Part shown: one piece after another, positions 7,511 through 16,589 of the stretch | Position numbering within the stretch: position 1 is the stretch's first letter | How the letters are laid out: every line of letters begins with the position of its first letter | From: Candidatus Sulfotelmatobacter sp. | GTDB taxonomy: Bacteria; Acidobacteriota; Terriglobia; Terriglobales; Acidobacteriaceae | Direction of reading: 5' to 3' | Assembly (NCBI GenBank): GCA_030039165.1 | Contig: JASHQM010000225.1 | Span: 1 to 45,481 of the forward strand | Length of the DNA: 45,481 bases | The notes under the pieces: model-generated | What the model was told of the DNA's origin: nothing | What the model saw: the letters and a program-made list of their open reading frames with translations, nothing else | The model's database searches: none | Position numbers and translations under genes: made by a program

Positions 7511-10198
7511 TCACTGCATCAAATGCTGCCAGTTCAGCACCAGTCCCATGGGTGCTGCTCCGCCTTGCCCTACCGGTCGCGTGGCCAGCATACGTTTGCC
7601 GTCCGGCATGATCGAAAGGATATCGACGTCCGCCGGCACGGTCATGATTTGCTTCGGCGCCGAGAACTCGGGCTTGCCGCCATTTATGCGCACATCCACA
7701 CTGAAAATCTTGTTCCCTTGCAAATAGCTCAGGCTCTTGCCATCCGGGGACCAGTCCATAGCGAGCCGGTCCGACGAGACCAGACCGGTGACCCCGCCGC
7801 TCGAGATTTGCCATTTCGAGCCGCCCCCAGGGAACGAAGTCAGGTACACCTCCCGGCTGCCGTTTTCATTAGAGCTGTACGCGAGCCAGTGGTCGTCGGG
7901 CGAGAGCCGGGCGTCATATTCGTCGAAGGTGCTCGTGAGCAGCGGCAGCGGTTTGTGATCGCCCTTCTGGTCGATGTAGTAAATATCGAAGCCGGTTTTG
8001 GACGACTGCACTGAAAGTAACTGATACCGGCCGTCCAATGATTGGCTTGCCTGATAGTAAGCACCATCCAATTCCAGCTTCTCGTCGTCTTTGGAGGAAC
8101 CAAGCGCCCGCCTGCTCAGGGCGCTATGGTAGCCGCTGGTGGCGGTGATGATTATAGTTTTCCCGTCTTCCGAGACCACGCCGTTCTGCTCTAGCTCAGA
8201 GTCTGATGTGAGGCGTGTAACGCTTTTGCGTTCCGTGTCCGCCAGCCACAAACTGGTGCCGTGACCGTCGGGGTTGGCACGGGTTAGCACGGCCAGATGG
8301 CTGCGCGGAGTAAAAACGCCGCCGGTGTACGGGCCCGGCTCGCCCCAGTGCTCCAATTCGTTGCCTCCTGCGTCCAGCCATACCATCTCGCGCTTGCGCA
8401 GCTCGGCCTGGCGGTACAGCAGCACATTCTGCGTAACTGCAAAAAAGCCGACATCCCGCGGATTGTAATATTCAATCGATTCTGCGATGAGTGTGGGCTT
8501 GCCCGTAAAGCGCAGCCCGGCTGCATCGAACGCCTGCCCCATGAGCGAGCCATCTTTGAGATAAAACAAGTATCCGTTACTGTAGGCGACATTCGATCCC
8601 ACTGGCAGGATTTGCTTCGGCTCACCGCCGTCCAGCGACCCGGCATAGACGCTTCCTACCGCATCGTTTCCTCCACGCTGAATAAAAAGAAAGTGTTTGC
8701 CGTCGGGCAGGAAATAGGGGTTGCGATTGGTGAACTGCGCGTCACTCTTGCTTCCTGAAGTAATCTGCTCAGGTGTGCCGCCGCCATCCGACACGCGGTA
8801 GAGCGGGCCACCAATGCGGGGAGCGAAAATGATCATGCCCCGATCATTCCAGGAGCCGCCACGTCCATCCGGAGCATCGCACAACACCTGCGCCGGACCG
8901 CCGGCCGCCTCGATCTTGCGCAATTTGCCAGTGGAAAAGAAACCCAAATACTTTCCGTCCGGTGACCAAAAGGGAAACAGCGCGTCCTCGGTTCCCGCCA
9001 ACGGTTCTGCCTTCCCAGAGCTCAGCCGCTGCACAAAGATAAAGTTCTTGGAGTCCTTGGACGCAACAAATGCAATCTGCTGCGCGTCCGGCGAGATCAC
9101 CGGGGGACCGAACAAGATAGGAACGAACTCCGCGCCCGCAGGCTTCTCAATTTCGGCCCGCAGTAATTGCTCTGCTTTAGTGAGCCGGACGGAGTACAAC
9201 GCCGCGAAGATTACCGCGGCAATTGCTATTAACCATCCTACAACCATCGCTGCGGCCATCACTTTTTGCCGGTTCTTTCGCTGCGAAACCACCACTGCGG
9301 GAGCGCCCACCTGACTTCCCCCCGCTGTTATCCATTGCAGCTGCAACTTCAAATCGTGCGCGTTCTGAAATCGCTGGTCGGGATCCTTCGCCAGGCACGT
9401 TTTCACCAGGTGCTCTAATGCGGGAGGCGTCAGCGGCTGCACAGCAGTAATCGGATCGGGATCTTTTTCAAGGATTGAACTCGCCACCGAAAGCTGGCTC
9501 CTGCCTTCGAACGCCCGCTTGCCGGTCAGCATCTCGTAAAGCATGGCGCCGAAGGCAAAAATATCGCTGCGGGAGTCGGCTTCTTTTCCTTGAATCTGCT
9601 CCGGGCTCATGTACTGCACTGTGCCAAGCATGGTTCCGGCGAGCGTAATTGGCGAAGCCGGGCTGGCAACGGTGGCGACCGCGGAGAACGCAGGTGCCGA
9701 AGTCTGTGACCCGGTTGCGAATGCTTGCAGTTTGGCCAGGCCGAAGTCCATCAGCTTCGCGCCGCCCTTGGTCAGCATTACGTTTCCAGGCTTCAAATCG
9801 CGATGAACGACGCCGCTGCGGTGCGCTTTTTCGAGGGCGTCGGCAATTTCGATTCCGATGCGAATCGCTTCCTCCGGCGTGAGCGGCTTGCGCATCAGCC
9901 GGGCGGCCAGTGTTTCGCCCTCGAGATACTCCATGACCAGAAAGTCGACGCCATCCTGGCAGCCAATGTCATGAAGCACGCAGATATTGGGATGTTGCAA
10001 ACCTGAGATAACCTTGGCTTCGCGTTCGAAGCGGGCGCGCAGCTCAGCATTCCGGCTTAAGTGGGAGGCCAATACTTTGATGGCCACTTCGCGGTCAAGT
10101 CGTGTGTCGCGGGCGCGATACACTTCGCCCATGCCGCCCGCGCCCAGTGGCGACTGAATTTCATAGGGGCCGAGTTTGGTGCCAGAGGTCAGGGCCAT
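7511..10198 (-). CDS. Membrane Ser/Thr protein kinase with TolB/WD40-type propeller (copy 1)
   Basis: 895 residues. The Hanks-type kinase domain (about 12-285) has the Gly-rich loop [10 protein letters not shown] (18-27), Lys41 in VAIKV, the HRDLKPGN loop with Asp134, DFG at 151-153 and the SPE motif at 198-200, so catalysis should be intact. One transmembrane helix follows at about 313-335. An extracytoplasmic C-terminal region (about 345-895) is made of PD40/TolB-like repeats, for example [24 protein letters not shown] and [13 protein letters not shown], and ends in GLVLNW. It is probably a sensor kinase reading an extracellular ligand. The N-terminus is nearly identical to that of copy 2, showing recent or conserved duplication. 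The ligand is unknown. Confidence 0.93.
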   Translation of the reverse strand: MALTSGTKLGPYEIQSPLGAGGMGEVYRARDTRLDREVAIKVLASHLSRNAELRARFEREAKVISGLQHPNICVLHDIGCQDGVDFLVMEYLEGETLAARLMRKPLTPEEAIRIGIEIADALEKAHRSGVVHRDLKPGNVMLTKGGAKLMDFGLAKLQAFATGSQTSAPAFSAVATVASPASPITLAGTMLGTVQYMSPEQIQGKEADSRSDIFAFGAMLYEMLTGKRAFEGRSQLSVASSILEKDPDPITAVQPLTPPALEHLVKTCLAKDPDQRFQNAHDLKLQLQWITAGGSQVGAPAVVVSQRKNRQKVMAAAMVVGWLIAIAAVIFAALYSVRLTKAEQLLRAEIEKPAGAEFVPILFGPPVISPDAQQIAFVASKDSKNFIFVQRLSSGKAEPLAGTEDALFPFWSPDGKYLGFFSTGKLRKIEAAGGPAQVLCDAPDGRGGSWNDRGMIIFAPRIGGPLYRVSDGGGTPEQITSGSKSDAQFTNRNPYFLPDGKHFLFIQRGGNDAVGSVYAGSLDGGEPKQILPVGSNVAYSNGYLFYLKDGSLMGQAFDAAGLRFTGKPTLIAESIEYYNPRDVGFFAVTQNVLLYRQAELRKREMVWLDAGGNELEHWGEPGPYTGGVFTPRSHLAVLTRANPDGHGTSLWLADTERKSVTRLTSDSELEQNGVVSEDGKTIIITATSGYHSALSRRALGSSKDDEKLELDGAYYQASQSLDGRYQLLSVQSSKTGFDIYYIDQKGDHKPLPLLTSTFDEYDARLSPDDHWLAYSSNENGSREVYLTSFPGGGSKWQISSGGVTGLVSSDRLAMDWSPDGKSLSYLQGNKIFSVDVRINGGKPEFSAPKQIMTVPADVDILSIMPDGKRMLATRPVGQGGAAPMGLVLNWQHLMQ

Positions 10199-10209
10199 GA
10201 ATGGGCGAA

Positions 10210-10215
10210 ATTATA
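10210..10215 (-). promoter_or_regulatory. -10 element very close to the kinase-propeller copy 1 start
   Basis: TATAAT on the minus strand, separated by 11 bases from ATG 10198. A normal +1 about seven bases downstream would leave a 4-5 nt leader. No Shine-Dalgarno is visible, and no -35 consensus is seen. Confidence 0.5.
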
Positions 10216-10262
10216 ACGCAGCCGAATTTCCGGGACCCGCGAGCGGAGAGATGTACCGCAGT

Positions 10263-12860
10263 TTACTTTTTCCGGAACTGCGCATACCAGTTCTGCACGA
10301 CCACCATTGGCCCCCCGCTCTTTCCCTGATCAAGTTCTTGCACGGCCAGGATCCGTCCGTCGCGGGCGACCGCGTAGCCGTTGCCGAAATCCACGCTTTC
10401 GCCGCTCAACAGCCTGCTCGGCGCCGAAAAACCAAAAGATGGGGATGACGAAACATCTACAGTTATCAGATCGTTCTCGTGCACAAAAATCAATTTGTTT
10501 CCAGCCGGCGACCATCGTGCCATAGAACCACCGGTAGTTGAAACCTGCCACTTTGCATCTCCCGCTGGAAACGGTCTTACGTACACTTCCTCACGACCTG
10601 ATTCGTCGGATGTGTAAGCGAAAAAGCGCCCGTTGGGAGATATCTCAGGATCAGCTTCGTTCGCATCAGAGTGCGAGAGTATCACCGGTTCGCCGCTCCC
10701 GTCTGTGCTGGCGTAAAGCAGATGATATTTTCCTCTGACATCCTGTGACGTAAAAGCCAGAATCTTCCCATCCGGTGTAAAGCTACCCGGCATGCCCTTA
10801 GCGACGATCTGCCGGTTGCCCGAGCCGTCCGCCGAAACCATTCGAATGCTGGAATTTATATCGTGGGTTTCGCCGAAGGCAAGTTGACCTCTCGCGGGTG
10901 AAAAAACAGGCGATATCGCGGTTGCTCCTTGGTCAGAAAAAGTCAAACGATGATGATTTCCGTCGGCGAGGTTATACATCCAGATTTCGACCGCATTATT
11001 ATCCTCGGTGGAAACCGCCGCCTGTCGTCCATCGGGTGACAACGCCGGTGCCTCGAGCAGGTCCTGCCCCGCTCCTATAGCGGTCTCAATCTTTCCCGCA
11101 GGGCTAAGCCAGACCAGTTGCCTCAACTTCGGCCGGTTGGGTACGTATACGAGAGTGCCATCATCGGCAACGCTAGGATATGCCGCATTAGCAGCTACAA
11201 CAAAAGGTTCACCAATAACTTCCTGCGAGGATACCGAGAACGGAACTGCCATGATCGAGTAGTCCGTTCCATTTCCCCCGATGTAGAGCAGATGTCCAGA
11301 GGTCGAATAAGCAGGGTCTCCTAAAACGCCGTTCTTCGGCTGCTTAAGCAGCGCTTTACGTGAACCGCCCGACAGCGTGCTGATTGTCACGTCATCATTT
11401 TTCGGGTGCACCATGAACAGGAGGGTTTTCCCATCCGGTAGATAAGACAGGTTGTGAAAGTCCACTTCATCACTGCTGACGGGCAGCAGCAGCTTGGCGA
11501 CCCCGCCCGTCGCCGGAACTTGGTAAACCGAGCTGCGCCAGACACTCAGCGCGATAGATCCGTTCGTGCTCCAGGCGCCCGATAAAACCACTCCGGTATC
11601 GGGCACATCACAAATCACTTCCCTCGTCCCTCCGTGGGCGGGGATCTTCCACAACTTCTTCTTTTCCCCAAAAGCAAGATATGCACTGTCTGGAGACCAG
11701 AAGTATGCATCGGAGTCGTCAGCAGCGGAAACTTGTCCTGGAATAAGTTGGTCGAGCTCGCGGACCCACAAGTGGCCGCCTGCATAGTAGGCAATGCGGC
11801 GGCCGTCGGGCGAAATTTCGGGAACCCTGACAAGACCCGGATTAAGTCCCGCTACGATCACTTCAAACTTCCGCAGTGGCGGCCTGGCCGCCCGATGCAA
11901 TGCGAAGCCGAGCAACAGAACCGCCGGGGCCAGCACGATCGCGACCGCCCACCCGGTCCAGAGGAATCGGTGGCGCGTGCTTGGCCCAGGCGCCACAGTT
12001 ACTTCACTCTGCTGTGATTCTTGCAGTTCGAAACGTCCGTCCCGGATGTTTTGAAGGCGCTGACGCGGATCTTTTTCCAGGCATTGCCGCAGCAATCTCC
12101 GCAAAGGCTGCGCCGTATTCTTCGGGAGCAAGCTCCAGTCTGGCTCCGACCGGATTATGCCGGCGAGGATGTCCGTGGCCGTATCGCCCGCAAATGGCCT
12201 GCGGCCGGCGAGCATCTCAAACAGCACACATCCGAACGACCACACGTCCGTTCGCTGATCCACGGATCTGCCCCGCGCTTGCTCGGGACTCATGTAGGCC
12301 GCAGTGCCCAGAATCGCCGGTCCTTGGGTCATCGCGGTTAGGGTTGGCGAGCTGTTGGGATCGGAGTCAGGCGCAACATTCACGACCGCCTTGGCCAATC
12401 CGAAGTCCAGTACCTTAACTTCACCCTCAGGCTTGATTTTTATATTGGCGGGTTTCAGATCGCGATGTACGATTCCTTTTTCATGAGCGGCTCCCAGGGC
12501 TTCAACCAGCTCTTTCGCAATCGCGACAATCTCCTCCCCAGGCAAAGGTCCTTTGAGCAAGCGCTCGGCCAGAGTTTGCCCTTCCACCAACTCCATGACG
12601 AGAGCAGGCACGCCGTCCCACTCCTCAACACCATAGATCGCAGCAATGTTCGGATGATTGAGCGACGCCAGGACTTGTGCTTCCCGTTGAAAGCGCCCCA
12701 GCCGCTCGGGATCCCGGGAAACCTCCGGAGGCAGAATCTTTATTGCAACGCTGCGCTTGAGGCGCGGATCGATTGCCCGGTACACCTCGCCCATGCCGCC
12801 TGCTCCCAGCGGCGATTGAATTTCGTAGGGGCCGAGCCTGGTACCAGGGGTGAGTGACAC
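10263..12860 (-). CDS. Membrane Ser/Thr protein kinase with TolB/WD40-type propeller (copy 2)
   Basis: 865 residues. The kinase domain (about 12-280) has [10 protein letters not shown], Lys41, His132-Arg-Asp134 followed by LKPAN, DFG at 152-154, and SPEQARG near 191-197. A transmembrane helix spans about 299-322. The C-terminal propeller repeats include EISPDGRRIAYYAGG, FWSPDSAYLAF and EISPNGRFFAYTSDESG, ending in VVVQNW. The start is GTG 12860. The ATG-equivalent position in copy 1 aligns exactly ([15 protein letters not shown] versus MSLTPGTRLGPYEIQ), which confirms it. It lies 64 bases upstream of copy 1 on the same strand. Propeller halves have diverged far more than the kinase halves, suggesting different ligands with shared output. 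Confidence 0.93.
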   Translation of the reverse strand: MSLTPGTRLGPYEIQSPLGAGGMGEVYRAIDPRLKRSVAIKILPPEVSRDPERLGRFQREAQVLASLNHPNIAAIYGVEEWDGVPALVMELVEGQTLAERLLKGPLPGEEIVAIAKELVEALGAAHEKGIVHRDLKPANIKIKPEGEVKVLDFGLAKAVVNVAPDSDPNSSPTLTAMTQGPAILGTAAYMSPEQARGRSVDQRTDVWSFGCVLFEMLAGRRPFAGDTATDILAGIIRSEPDWSLLPKNTAQPLRRLLRQCLEKDPRQRLQNIRDGRFELQESQQSEVTVAPGPSTRHRFLWTGWAVAIVLAPAVLLLGFALHRAARPPLRKFEVIVAGLNPGLVRVPEISPDGRRIAYYAGGHLWVRELDQLIPGQVSAADDSDAYFWSPDSAYLAFGEKKKLWKIPAHGGTREVICDVPDTGVVLSGAWSTNGSIALSVWRSSVYQVPATGGVAKLLLPVSSDEVDFHNLSYLPDGKTLLFMVHPKNDDVTISTLSGGSRKALLKQPKNGVLGDPAYSTSGHLLYIGGNGTDYSIMAVPFSVSSQEVIGEPFVVAANAAYPSVADDGTLVYVPNRPKLRQLVWLSPAGKIETAIGAGQDLLEAPALSPDGRQAAVSTEDNNAVEIWMYNLADGNHHRLTFSDQGATAISPVFSPARGQLAFGETHDINSSIRMVSADGSGNRQIVAKGMPGSFTPDGKILAFTSQDVRGKYHLLYASTDGSGEPVILSHSDANEADPEISPNGRFFAYTSDESGREEVYVRPFPAGDAKWQVSTTGGSMARWSPAGNKLIFVHENDLITVDVSSSPSFGFSAPSRLLSGESVDFGNGYAVARDGRILAVQELDQGKSGGPMVVVQNWYAQFRKK

Positions 12861-12871
12861 AACAGGCGCTG

Positions 12872-12877
12872 ATTATA
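12872..12877 (-). promoter_or_regulatory. -10 element very close to the kinase-propeller copy 2 start
   Basis: TATAAT on the minus strand, again exactly 11 bases before the start codon (GTG 12860), with no Shine-Dalgarno. The same arrangement is found at copy 1, so the promoter-to-start geometry was duplicated or is conserved. Confidence 0.5.
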
Positions 12878-12902
12878 GCCCAGGCATACTCAAGGGGGAC
12901 AG

Positions 12903-13019
12903 CTAGTACACTCGCAATTCGCTCGTCCAGTTCTGCACCAGTGTCAGGGTCTGCGACGAGCCCTCGCCCATGGCGATGGCGATGAAGCGCAGGCCGTCCC
13001 GAGTCGGCGAATATTCCAT
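12903..13019 (-). pseudogene. Stranded C-terminal fragment of a kinase-propeller gene
   Basis: Between polA and kinase copy 2, a minus-strand frame from an internal ATG (13019) to TAG (12905-12903) encodes 38 residues: SPTRDGLRFIAIA, then an SSQTLTLVQNWTSEL ending. This matches the end of both neighbouring kinase-propeller proteins (SVARDGRILAVQ...VVVQNW in style) and the general 'DGRRFL...VVLNW' ending of such proteins. There is no kinase domain or repeat array upstream. The frame is open back to the polA stop codon (13068-13070). It is best read as the residue of a third copy that lost everything but its tail. Confidence 0.6.
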
Positions 13020-13067
13020 GGAAAGACCGGCGAGTTCCCAGATGAAACAAGGGCTTGCTGTTGGGCT

Positions 13068-15809
13068 CTATCCCAGATCTCGCCAATTCGGGCCCACTCC
13101 GATTTCCACCAGCAGCGGCACAGCCAGTTCGTGCGCGTGCTCCATCTGCTCTCGCACCAGCCTCTGCATGGCTTGCAGTTCTTTCTCCGGAACTTCAAAG
13201 ACCAGTTCGTCATGGACTTGCAATGTCATCCTTGATTTGAGTCCGCGCTCGCGCAGGGCCGCGTCAATCCGGATCATGGCGATCTTGATCAGATCTGCGG
13301 CCGTGCCTTGCAGAGGCGTATTCACCGCAGTGCGCTCGGCGAAACCACGCTGCGTGAAATTCTTGCTGTTGATATCGGGAATGGGCCGGACGCGCCCAAA
13401 CAGAGTCTTCACCTTGAGGTCGCGCCGGGCCTGATCGAGAGTCTTATCTATATATGCGCGTACGCCCTTATATTTCTCGAAATAACTCGTGATGAACTGC
13501 TTGGCTTCGCCCGTTTCGATGCCGAGACTTTGCGATAATCCGAAGGGCGAAAGCCCGTAGACGATACCAAAATTTACCACTTTAGCCTGCCGCCGGTGAT
13601 CGGGAGTAACCATCAGCGGGGGCACTCCGAAAACTTGTGAAGCAGTGAGCGTATGAATATCGTCGCCTCGCCGGAACGCTTCGACCAGGAGCGGATCGCG
13701 GGAGAAATGTGCCAGCAAGCGAAGCTCGATCTGGGAATAATCGGCGGTCAGTAAAACATGCCCCGGCTCGGCAATAAACGCCGCGCGAATACCGCGCCCG
13801 AGTTCGGTGCGGATGGGAATATTTTGCAGATTTGGATTGGCAGAGGAAAGCCGCCCGGTTGCCGTTCCGGTTTGGCCAAATGTCGTATGCACACGTCCGG
13901 TTGAGGAATCAATTAGCGCGGGCAACGTGTCAACGTAAGTCGATTTCAGCTTTGTGAGCTGGCGATAGTCGAGCACCATCCGCGCAATCGGATGGTCTTC
14001 CGCGAGATCTTCGAGTACGTCAACCGCGGTCGAAATCGTGCGTCCCTTGCCGTATTTCAACGGCTTGGGAAGACTCAGCTTGTTGAAAAGAACGTCGCCG
14101 AGCTGGCGCGGGGAGCTAATGTTGAACTCCGTCCCAGCGGCGTCGTAGATTTCTTTGGCTTTGGCCGCGCTCTCGCGTTCCAGTTCGGCTGACATTTTCT
14201 CGAGCGCGATCGTATTGACTTTTACCCCTGTCCGCTCCATTCGGGCGAGAACCGGTACGAGCGGCAAATCGATTTCGCTGTAGAGCGTGAGTAAATCCGC
14301 TTGCTCCACTTCAGCACGCAAAGCGGAAGCGAGCCTCCCGGTAATGTCCGCAGATTCGGCCAGATTGCCGCTCGCTTTCAGATTGAAGCGTCGCAGCGCC
14401 ACATCTGGGAGATGATGCGAGGAATATGTGGGATCGAGAAGATAGGAGTAGAGCATCGGGTCGTGCTCTACTGCTTGCAGCTCAACTCCGAAAGGCTCCA
14501 ACGCATGTATCGCCGCTTTGTAATCGTGAATGGATTTGGGGATCTCTCCGGAAGCCAGAATTGACCGGACTTTGTCTGCTGTAGAGCCGAATTGAATGAC
14601 CACCGCTGATCCTGCCGAGCTGGAAATTGCAACCCGGCAAGCAACTGGCTGCGGCCCGCTCGCAGACACAGAAACCAGCGAGAGCGGAAGCGTTGCCGGC
14701 TCTGGCCGCTCGTCATCGGATTCTTCATCGGTTTCAGCCGCCGATTTCTGGTGCTCGATGGCAACCGCAAGTGCAGCTTCCGGCGCGAGCGCCCTCACAA
14801 CATTCTCCAGGTCAGCGTCGGACTTCGCTTCGCTGTAATGAGTTTCTGTGACCTGAACTTCCGGTAGCAATTCCTTCAGCAGCGAGGTGAATTCCAGCTC
14901 AGCGAAAAGGTCGCGCAGCAGTTCAACATCCGGCTCGCCCGCGCGCATGGCTTCAACATTCAGCTCAACCGGAACGTTGCTATCGATCGTCGCCATGCTT
15001 TTGCTAAACAGAATCGTCTCGCGGTTATTTTGCAGAGACTCACGATAAGTTTTTCGTTCGACTTCCGCGGCCCGATCCAGCGCCTTCTCCACGCTGCCGA
15101 AGCGCCGGATGATCTCAACCGATCCTTTCTCGCCGATGCCGGGGGCGCCGGGGATGTTGTCGATGGCATCGCCGCGCAGCGCCATGACATCGACGACACG
15201 CTCAGGAGGCACACCGAGAATTTCCTCAACCTTGGCGGCGTCGCAAATCAGATTGTCCTTTGGAGGATTCAGGATGCACACCATGTTGTTCACCAGCTGC
15301 ATCATGTCCTTGTCGCTCGAAACCACATAGACAGGATGCGACGCTTCCGCTGCTTTGCGCGCCAGAGTGCCGATGAGGTCATCAGCTTCGAAACCCGCCA
15401 TCTCCAGAATCGGAATGCGATACGCCTCCAGCGCCCGCCGGATATAAGGAATCTGCTGCGCCAAGTCCTCAGGCATGGCAGCACGGTTGGCTTTGTAACC
15501 CTTGTATTCGATTTCGGTGAATGTTTGCGTCTTGATATCAAACTTACGGATCTTGGTGATGGCTTCCGCCTGCTGGTCGCGGAAGGTCGGCGCCGCTACG
15601 TCGAACACCGCAGCAAGAAAGGCGGGCGTAAAGTCGTCGCGCAGCTTGCGCAGCATGTTGACGAAAACATAGATTGCCGCGGTGGGCAGTCCGGCCTTGG
15701 TTGACATGGAGCGCTGCCGCGCCATGGCATGATAGGCGCGGAAGATAAACGACATGGCGTCGATGAGAAAAATTCGCTGCGCATCAGGCTGCGCCGGCTG
15801 TGCGGGCAT
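13068..15809 (-). CDS. polA: DNA polymerase I, probably without proofreading
   Basis: 913 residues from ATG 15809. An N-terminal 5'-nuclease domain (about 1-300: FLIDAMSFIFRAYHAM, FEADDLIGTLA, VSSDKDMMQLV, GIGEKGSVEII) removes primers and flaps. The middle 3'-5' exonuclease-like domain lacks the DxE motif (ALAVAIEHQKSA stands in its place) and the later exo Asp motifs, so proofreading is probably lost. The polymerase domain is intact: TGRLSSANPNLQNIP, ADYSQIELRLLAHFS, the O helix RRQAKVVNFGIVYG with Phe at the dideoxy-discrimination position, and QVHDELVFEVP. A TTG at 15845 would add 12 non-conserved residues without a Shine-Dalgarno. It functions in Okazaki-fragment maturation and repair. 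Confidence 0.96.
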   Translation of the reverse strand: MPAQPAQPDAQRIFLIDAMSFIFRAYHAMARQRSMSTKAGLPTAAIYVFVNMLRKLRDDFTPAFLAAVFDVAAPTFRDQQAEAITKIRKFDIKTQTFTEIEYKGYKANRAAMPEDLAQQIPYIRRALEAYRIPILEMAGFEADDLIGTLARKAAEASHPVYVVSSDKDMMQLVNNMVCILNPPKDNLICDAAKVEEILGVPPERVVDVMALRGDAIDNIPGAPGIGEKGSVEIIRRFGSVEKALDRAAEVERKTYRESLQNNRETILFSKSMATIDSNVPVELNVEAMRAGEPDVELLRDLFAELEFTSLLKELLPEVQVTETHYSEAKSDADLENVVRALAPEAALAVAIEHQKSAAETDEESDDERPEPATLPLSLVSVSASGPQPVACRVAISSSAGSAVVIQFGSTADKVRSILASGEIPKSIHDYKAAIHALEPFGVELQAVEHDPMLYSYLLDPTYSSHHLPDVALRRFNLKASGNLAESADITGRLASALRAEVEQADLLTLYSEIDLPLVPVLARMERTGVKVNTIALEKMSAELERESAAKAKEIYDAAGTEFNISSPRQLGDVLFNKLSLPKPLKYGKGRTISTAVDVLEDLAEDHPIARMVLDYRQLTKLKSTYVDTLPALIDSSTGRVHTTFGQTGTATGRLSSANPNLQNIPIRTELGRGIRAAFIAEPGHVLLTADYSQIELRLLAHFSRDPLLVEAFRRGDDIHTLTASQVFGVPPLMVTPDHRRQAKVVNFGIVYGLSPFGLSQSLGIETGEAKQFITSYFEKYKGVRAYIDKTLDQARRDLKVKTLFGRVRPIPDINSKNFTQRGFAERTAVNTPLQGTAADLIKIAMIRIDAALRERGLKSRMTLQVHDELVFEVPEKELQAMQRLVREQMEHAHELAVPLLVEIGVGPNWRDLG

Positions 15810-15901
15810 GGCCTTCGCTTCCGAGGATTTCGTTCTTGCGGGCAAGAATCTAGTTTAACAGTCGGGTTGTGCCCTGATTTGGGTGGATGTGCGGCATGCT
15901 C

Positions 15902-15977
15902 GTCATCCTGGGCAAGCCGCTTTTGCGGAGCGAAGGATCTGGGCGAGCCGGCGCGACGCGGCGCGTCTTCGCGCCGC
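15902..15977. repeat. Dispersed 'tcatcctg...gcgaaggatctggg' repeat with GC hairpin
   Basis: GTCATCCTGGGC, then GGAGCGAAGGATCTGGGCG (15927-15945), is a split form of a repeat I remember from many acidobacterial intergenic regions. A perfect 8-bp hairpin follows, GCGGCGCG-tctt-CGCGCCGC (15958-15977). It lies between the lipoprotein 3' end and polA. No T-run follows on the minus strand, so it is not a classical intrinsic terminator. Confidence 0.45.
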
Positions 15978-16079
15978 AATCCACGCGCGATTGGCTCGCT
16001 ATCATCATTCCGCACGACTTCCAAAATTAGGAAACGAACCAGCAGTCGAGATGGATGAAGAAGAAGCGGGCGGTTCGAA

Positions 16080-16589
16080 TCAAAAATCGACCGACAAATC
16101 GGCTTGTACAACTTTCTTGGCGTCGCCTCCGGCGGTATTGCGGAAAACAACGTAGAACTTCTGGGGTTCATTCATCGAAGGCGGCAGGCTCACATCCACG
16201 GTTTGCTCATGCGCCGCCTCGGCAGAGAACAGCGCAGCACTGCCCGTACCGCTCGCGAAATCAGCGTATTGCTCGGCGGTGAGCACGAGAAAGTCGACAT
16301 TGGCGGCGTCGTCAGGCTTGGATCCAACCTTCCCTATGAACGATTTGTAGTCGCCATGCAATCGCGGCATGGCGGCACGAGCGGGAATTTCGAACGGAAA
16401 AACCATCGCAGTGCGAACCGTGAAAACCTTGTTCAGTACCGGTTGGCTGGTGCCGAGCGGCGACGGACCAACATGCTCCTCAGCCTCTTCCGGTTTCGGC
16501 GCCTGCTTCTTCTGGCAGGCCATCAGGGAAACGAGAAGCGCCGCGCAAAAAATAAGGAGCGCAGGCCGAATTCGCACCCTTCGTTTCAT
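16080..16589 (-). CDS. Small lipoprotein coupled to cysteine dioxygenase
   Basis: 169 residues from ATG 16589. A basic N-terminus and hydrophobic stretch end in the lipobox Leu22-Met-Ala-Cys25, followed by KKQAPKPEEAEEH, a charged Pro-rich linker. The remainder (about 45-169) looks like a compact beta-sandwich: VFPFEIPARAAMPRLHGDY, DFLVLTAEQYADF, and KFYVVFRNTAGG near the end. This resembles GOLD/emp24-like or PPC-like folds by pattern only. Its ATG overlaps the TGA of the cysteine dioxygenase gene (ATGA, 16589-16586), implying coupled translation. A longer frame extends into the dioxygenase gene but the lipoprotein signal fixes the start. Function unknown. Confidence 0.75.
   Translation of the reverse strand: MKRRVRIRPALLIFCAALLVSLMACQKKQAPKPEEAEEHVGPSPLGTSQPVLNKVFTVRTAMVFPFEIPARAAMPRLHGDYKSFIGKVGSKPDDAANVDFLVLTAEQYADFASGTGSAALFSAEAAHEQTVDVSLPPSMNEPQKFYVVFRNTAGGDAKKVVQADLSVDF

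Noticed and set aside
15958..15977. GC hairpin as intrinsic terminator of the dioxygenase-lipoprotein pair
   Set aside because: There is no T-run after the stem on the minus strand, so it is recorded as part of a repeat instead.
16068..16078. GGTTCGAATC-like T-loop, possible tRNA
   Set aside because: The flanks do not form the T stem, and no acceptor, D or anticodon arms are found on either strand.
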